Shown in pieces: positions 58,672 through 64,000 of a DNA stretch of 64,000 bases. Origin of the DNA: Prunella strophiata. Lineage: Eukaryota > Chordata > Aves > Passeriformes > Prunellidae. The stretch covers positions 31,150,776 to 31,214,775 of the forward strand of contig JAZBQD010000027.1 in the NCBI GenBank assembly GCA_036583965.1, in the 5' to 3' direction. How positions within the stretch are numbered: the stretch's first letter is position 1; every line of letters begins with the position of its first letter. Below the pieces are notes generated by a model. The model saw only the letters and a list, made by a program, of their open reading frames with translations. It ran no database searches and had not been told where the DNA came from. Position numbers and translations under genes: made by a program.

Positions 58672-60771
58672 TCAGTGTGAAATGTAGCTCTTGTGAAGTA
58701 TTAAATCAGCTTTAGAGCACTGAACTGACAAATCTGTTCCCATTAATGTGCACTGAAATCTTGGTTACTCAAACTGGAGTGGTTTCACGGTTTGCCCTAA
58801 CCAGGAGTACAGAAAGATATTTGTCCCAGAAGACAAAAACTTGTGTCAGAAGACACAAATACGTGGCTTGGTAATTGTTTGGATTAATTTGCTGGATTCA
58901 TTTGCTAATTAATTTACTGGACCTTCTGCAGAATACATCTGTTCACAGCAACAAGCAAGGAAAATTCCTTGGGGGAAACCCCCAGCTTGGTCTTTAGGAT
59001 GGAGATGCTCAAAAAAACAGCTGCAAAATGGCTGCAGTGCCATAACCACAGTAATAAAAAATGCAGCAGCATCTCTGGGGGGAGTAATGATCTCCAAGAC
59101 CTGGGATTTCAGCTGGAGTGTCAGAGTGTGCTGCAGCCTGAGGTGAGCATTCCCACCTCCTGAGAAGAAATGCAGATGATCCCTGCTTTAAATCCAGCCA
59201 TGTCAGACCTCCCTCCAGAGGCTGGCATGGGAACCAGGACATACAATCATTTCTTGAGATCCTTTAACATTTCCCATGGAAATGGGAAGAGGGGAAAGCC
59301 TGAACAAAAGCATTTAGCAAAGGCCTGAACTCCTGCCCAAAATTCAGTGTAGTGTCTGTAAATAAATAAATTAACACATGAAGTTCAACTCTTATAAATC
59401 TCATTAGCAGTCATTTATTCCTACAGCTCCACCACCTGCACTGAAGTCATGGCTTAGTGATACATGAAATAGGACAGAAAATACAGACCTATCCATTGCC
59501 CTCTGATTAGATTTTAGGTAATTTTGCACTTTCCAGCCTTGCAAAAAGTAGCAAATGGAAAATGAACTTAACCAAAATCTCTTCATGTTGTTACTCGTGT
59601 TCACAAGTGTGACAAGATGCTGAGTCCTGTCAAAGCTCTGAAGTGCCACAGCCCTTCTGGAAGTCTACCCTTGGGACTAGAAAGAGGCCTTTTAACCCCA
59701 AAATGAGACTAAAAATTGGCACAGTCAACCTTCCTTAAAATACAGACAGTACAAAGGAGACAGAAAGCAGCTAAAAGGGGTGGTAGGAAATTGTCCCCAC
59801 TTCCTTTTGTCCCTTGTTGCTGGGTCAGCTCTTCCCTTCAGGGTCACATCATTCCACCAAGCCTGCCACATTCCCCTGATCACTCAGAAAAATCTTTTGT
59901 GCCTTCTTCTCTCAAGTCTGGCTTTGCATCTGTTCCTGAGCCTCTTCTGAAAAGCACAGGGAATTACAAGCCTAAATATTCTTATATTTAAAGAATAATC
60001 TTTAAAAATAGAAAAAGGTGCTCAGGGTCATTTTTGCAAAGCAGATTTTATAATATAAATTAACATGAAGTAGGGGTCTATGACAGGGTGAAGCACAATC
60101 TTTGAATGCCCTTAGAATTTTGGCCCTGCCTGTGTGTAACCAGGAGCACCCAGCACCTCTTAGGACTGGGCTGGGGCAGTGCACACACATCGACTCTCAC
60201 CCAGGTGCTTTTAGAAAGTTGAGATTTTTTTTTTCTTGGTGACAGGAAGAATTTAAAATGCACTCCTGGGTTCCCTTGAAGAGTGGGGTCCAGCCCCTTT
60301 TCTTCATCATGATTATTGCATATCATAAGGAAATGTTGGGAAACCTGATTAAATATTTTATAGCTCAGTCCATTTAGCAGTCTGAGTGTTTGAAAATGAG
60401 CAAGGAGGGCTTGCCTATACAAGGGAGCTGAGCAGAGCCTAACTTGGATTCTTTCACCTTCAGCTCCCACCTGGAGTTTTCTTTTCGAACCAGCACAACC
60501 TTATTTAAATCTGTGTTCTCCCTCCTGCTCTGCCATGGCCTTGGACTGCAGGGAATTCCCTGATTCCAGCCCTAGATGAGAGGTTCAAATGATGGCCTTG
60601 ATCCCCTGCTGTAAGAGCAGAGGAGACCTGAGGGAGGGGAAACCTTCTGCACCCCCCTGCTGCCAGGGTAAGACAGAGGCTCCTTCCTCCAGGGCTTGGT
60701 TTTGTGGCACTGAGGAACAAAACACATTTCTGTGCCAGGTATTCCTACTCTCCTGAGTCACAGCCCACCCA
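58672..60771. other. Unique sequence with two adjacent small hairpins
   Basis: Around 58819-58859 TTTGTC/GACAAA and TTGTGTC/GACACAA form two consecutive small inverted repeats sharing the CAGAAGAC word. Otherwise no recognisable feature. Confidence 0.4.
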
Positions 60772-60960
60772 GAACCATGGAATCACTGTGCTTGGAAAAG
60801 CCCTCTAAGACCATCCAGTCCAACCCATTAACCCAGCACTGCCACTAAAGCACATCCCCAGTACCACCTCCATGTGTGCACTGAACACTTCCAAGGATGA
60901 AGTGGGGACTTCATCCTGCTCCCACTGAGGTCCCTGAGGAGCTCCTTTTCCCATATATGA
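60772..60960 (-). mobile_element. CR1 LINE 3'-end fragment, minus strand, decayed
   Basis: The plus strand reads CATGGAATCACTGTGCTTGG, AAAAGCCCTCTAAGACCATC and CAGTCCAACCCATTAACCCA, then a weakening match through CACTTCCAAGGATGAAG. This is the complemented 3' end of a TTTTCCAACCT-type CR1. The far boundary is uncertain. Confidence 0.75.
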
Positions 60961-62010
60961 GAGAGTCCTCACCTTGAAAAGCAGTAAAATAAACCAATCC
61001 CCAAAGCTGAAGGTAAATGAGCTCCTAATTTCAGGTGCTCCTGCACTGTGGGCAGAGAAGCCATCTATCTGCTACACAGCTGCCAAAACGCATCGCAGAA
61101 AATGTAACAGCAAAGCATTTATTGTAATGAAGCATATACAGCATTCCCAATAAAAAATAAGGGGAAGAGGGAAGCTAACAAGCGTGCACAGCCTGGGGAA
61201 GAGGCTGTGCTGGTTGGGGACTCACTGGTTTGAGCTGCCAGGCACTGAGGGATGCTCTGGAGGGACTGGGAGCAGCAGTTATTGATTCAGCACCACCACA
61301 CGCAGGCGGGATGCGGCAGGCAGGGAGATGCCAGCTTTCCCTCTGGATCCATGAAATACAGCTCCCTCTTTCTCTGCAAAAAATGGGTTTATTAAAGCTG
61401 TCAGAGTGCTTTGAAATAATGACAGGTGTTACACAAATCAGCAGCCTTAACTCCTTGCTTAGCAAAGCGCCAGAGCCTGGGCTAACAGCACAAAGTGAGT
61501 ACCAAAAAAATTAAAAAAGCATAACACAACAGGATGTCCAGCAATGTGGAAAAAAGATATCTAAATTTCTGTTGTTTTTAAGTCACTGAGAGATATAGGC
61601 AGCAATTTTAATATAATAGAAATAAATAGTATGGATATTTTCCTTTACAACCTGCTGAGCTCAACAGACAAGAAAAATTTTCATTTACCTCATCCTTGCA
61701 AGGTGTTTTTCCCTAATGTCTGTAACTGGCTAGGAAAATTATGACAACTGTAGGCAGAATCTAACAGAGCCTGAGAAGAAAGACAAAATCCTTTCACAGA
61801 GAGGAGACAAACTGCAGAGGTTTTTTGGGCAGAACTTTGCAGTCTGAACCACTCTGTGCCATGCTGCTCTTCCCTTTGCAGGATGCTTTGGTGTCCAGTC
61901 AGGGCAGTGTTAGCACTGACAGGTAATGAGTTATAAAAATAAATAATGTGGGGTCCTGCCAGGACTGAAGCAATGCCTGTGATCTGACCCACCCCTCTGC
62001 ACTGAGAGCA
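60961..62010. other. Unique sequence, no gene seen
   Basis: AT-rich. Frames of up to 96 residues without recognisable features. Confidence 0.4.
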
Positions 62011-62235
62011 GAGAACCCTGGAATGGTTTGGGTGGGAAGGAGCCATAAAGATCATCCCATTCCACACCCTGCCATGGGCAGGGACACCTTCCACTAGCCC
62101 AATTTGCTCCAAGCCCTGTCCAGCCTGGCCTTGGACACTTCCAGGGATCCAGGGGCAGTCACAGCTTCTCTGGGCACCCTGTGCCAGGGCCTGCCCACCC
62201 TCACAGGGAAGGACTTTGTGCCAATATCCCATCTG
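62011..62235 (-). mobile_element. CR1 LINE 3' fragment, minus strand
   Basis: The plus strand shows GGTTTGGGTGGGAAGGAGCC, CCCTGCCATGGGCAGGGACA, GTCCAGCCTGGCCTTGGACA and CAGGGCCTGCCCACCCTCAC, the complement of a CR1 3' end. It is truncated at CCAATATCCCATCTG. Its terminus faces away from the plus-strand CR1 at 62440. Confidence 0.93.
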
Positions 62236-62439
62236 CTCTCCTGCAGATTAAGAGTGCTCCCCTTGTGCTGGCACTCCATTCCATGTGCCAGTTCCCTCCC
62301 CAGCTCTCCTTCAGGCTTGCCCAAGTGTGAATATCCTGGAACCACTGCACCACCCACCAGAAATGAGCTGCTTCCCCAGCACCCAGGGAACAGATTCCCA
62401 CTGTACCCATGGGATTTCCAGGGCATTATTCAAAAACTG
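62236..62439. other. Spacer between opposed CR1 copies
   Basis: About 200 bases without recognisable CR1 blocks, though part could be a decayed extension of the reverse-transcriptase fragment that follows. Confidence 0.35.
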
Positions 62440-62945
62440 CTCAATGAGTTTATAAATGACCTGGCTGCTGGGGTGGAGTGCACTCCCATCAGCCTCACCT
62501 GTGATTCATCACTGGGCAGAGCCCTGGGTGTGCTGGCAGCTCTGGGCACCCTTCAGCGAGACTTCCGCTGGATGGAAAAATGGGCCAGGGTGAATGGCCT
62601 GAAATTCAATAAAGGTAATGAAGCAAAGTGCAAACTCCTGCCCCAGGGGTGGGATAAGCTCAGCACAGGCTGGGGCTGAAAGCAGCTTGGCAGAGAAGGA
62701 ATTAGGGGTCAGGGTGGACACCAGGCTGGACATGAGCCAGCACTGTGGCCGAGCTGCAAAAGAGCTCAGAAGAGCCTGGGCTGCACTGGGAATGCTGCCA
62801 GCACGTACAGGAGGAGAAATTCTCCCTCTTCTTAGCACTGGTGAGGCCACATCTGCAGCACATGTCCAGATCTGGGCCCCAACACAGCAGAGAGAGTCCA
62901 GTGCAGGGCACAAATATTGCAGGGACCAGAGCATCTGGCCACGGC
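62440..62945 (+). mobile_element. CR1 reverse-transcriptase remnant, frameshifted
   Basis: This is a remnant of the C-terminal part of the CR1 ORF2 reverse transcriptase, read in three successive frames. Frame 1 (to 62679) has FINDLAAGVECT, LQRDFRWMEKWARVNGLKF and NKG. Frame 2 (about 62680-62810) has EKELGVRVDTRLDMSQHC. Frame 3 (from about 62810) has LALVRPHLQHM. The order matches CR1. The aspartate pair of the catalytic box, expected shortly after GVECT, is not preserved (ISLTCDSSLG instead). At least two frameshifts make it inactive. Confidence 0.9.
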
Positions 62946-64000
62946 TTCTTCCACTGCTCACATTCAGCTACCAGACAAGACCACACAGTTCTCAAAAATG
63001 TGCAGCAAGAGCCAATGGACATGAGCAGAAACAAAGGAAATGTTTATTAGATGAGGCCACATGTCACAAAGAAACCCATCATACTGATAAGCTTCACAAA
63101 ATATGTCCTGAGGGTCTGTGCCCATGGTCACAGAGTATCTCTAAAGTCCCTGCTCTCATTTTTTTATTCTTGGTTGCTGCATGTCTTTTAAACATCTGAC
63201 TCTATGGAGCTAATTTTATAAAATCCACAAGAATGACTTTAAGGTGAAGCTGTTCCTTTTAGAAACAATTCTTCCTAACTTCTGAATACTCTTCCTATAT
63301 GACCACAGTAAGAATCTGTTCAATGCTTATCCAGGAAATTTTTGCCTTCACATTTTAATCAAAGGAGCAGCCTGCTTCTGTCTGAGCTGAGTTTTGTGAG
63401 GAGATGGAAATGAGGCCGAATTTCAGAGAATGATGATATGAGGTACCCAGCAGTAAAATTAGATCAGGCACCACACTAAGTCAGGGAGAGCAGCTCAATA
63501 ACTGGCAGGCAAAAACAATGACATTTATAAGAACAGTGAAGGGTGTGTTTGCCACAATTTTTCACTTTCTCCTCACATAAGTTCTCAATATTTTGGATAC
63601 ATTTGTGCTGTAAAAAAAAAAAAAAAAAAAGAATAGAAAGTCATACTGAAGAACTGACACAGATTTTTTTTCCTTTGGCATTTTAAGAAAAAGAGAATTG
63701 TCAATCTCACTTGTGGAGAGCACCAACTGTGCTTTAATATCCAGCAGTGTGAAAAAGGGAGAATATGCAAAATGTGAGGTTTATCCTTATAAGAAAATTA
63801 CCCTGAAGATGAAAAGTTTTTTCTTCACTTAAAATTATGCTGCAATTGAGTTTAAAAATTGAGTTCTCAATTTAAGCTTACTTTGTTGTTTTCTTTTTAA
63901 ACAAATAAACATCAGAAACATGGAAACATCAGAAACAGACTGAATTAGCAATAGATATTCCATTCTCTGACAGAAGCAGGAGCTTTTAAGATGAAAATCA
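62946..64000. other. Unique sequence to window end
   Basis: AT-rich with an A19 run at 63612-63630 and a small direct repeat of AAACATCAGAAACA at 63907-63920 and 63924-63937. No gene was recognised. Confidence 0.4.

Noticed and set aside
62104..63199. Frames of 191 and 193 residues as possible genes
   Set aside because: They cross a minus-strand CR1 3' end and a frameshifted CR1 reverse-transcriptase remnant. The similarity is to the transposon, and the catalytic region is lost.
1..64000. tRNA, rRNA, microRNA or retroviral LTR genes
   Set aside because: I looked for tRNA T-loop words, rRNA-like blocks and paired LTRs with primer sites and saw none. Degraded examples could be missed without a covariance or library search.

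Overview
This window looks like vertebrate, specifically avian and most likely songbird, intergenic or intronic DNA. The main evidence is about twenty-two 5'-truncated copies of the CR1 LINE. Most show the recognisable CR1 3' end: a GAGGGTGGGGAGGCCCTGG block, a CAAGGCCAGGCTGGATGG block, a CCCATGGCAGGGGTGG block, a GGTCCCTTCCAACCC block, and terminal ATTCTATG-type octamers. The rest of the sequence is AT-rich, CpG-poor and full of long A or T homopolymers. I found no protein-coding exon I can defend, no rRNA or tRNA, no retroviral gene and no CRISPR array. The long open frames fall in tandem repeats or have no recognisable protein features.

Layout. Positions 1-10538 hold three GC-rich minisatellites. 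Array 1 (1561-2580) is 101 perfect copies of TGTCCCTGGG plus an edge copy. Array 2 (5262-7094) is a heterogeneous array of 10- and 14-bp units related to CACTGGGACA and GACAGACTGGGACA. Array 3 (8037-10538) is a clean array of the same 10/14-bp units. Positions 10539-64000 are mostly unique AT-rich sequence with scattered CR1 fragments. They also contain a perfect (AAGGG)21 microsatellite (32811-32915), a 218-bp polypurine tract (16082-16300), a 40-bp minisatellite of about 26 units (43067-44076), and a small 29-bp tandem repeat (54129-54250). The last 2 kb contain two CR1 pieces in opposite orientation, one carrying a frameshifted reverse-transcriptase remnant.

The main result is that arrays 1 and 2, although their unit sequences differ and they lie in opposite orientation, sit between the same two flanking sequences. 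One side is GAACTCAGCCCTGGGGG followed by TCCTGG; the other is TGTCCCTGTGTGCAGG. Both flanks lie inside CR1 copies. A single CR1 variant therefore appears to carry a slippage-prone seed that has expanded into two different satellites at two loci. Array 3 uses array 2's units about 0.94 kb away but lacks the CR1 flanks, as if the satellite had spread secondarily. Other notable items are a 24-bp perfect palindrome at 28701-28724, hairpins at 2610-2642 and 14192-14217, and several gene-free blocks whose composition resembles conserved non-coding elements. Everything was read by eye, so coordinates of degraded repeats are approximate.
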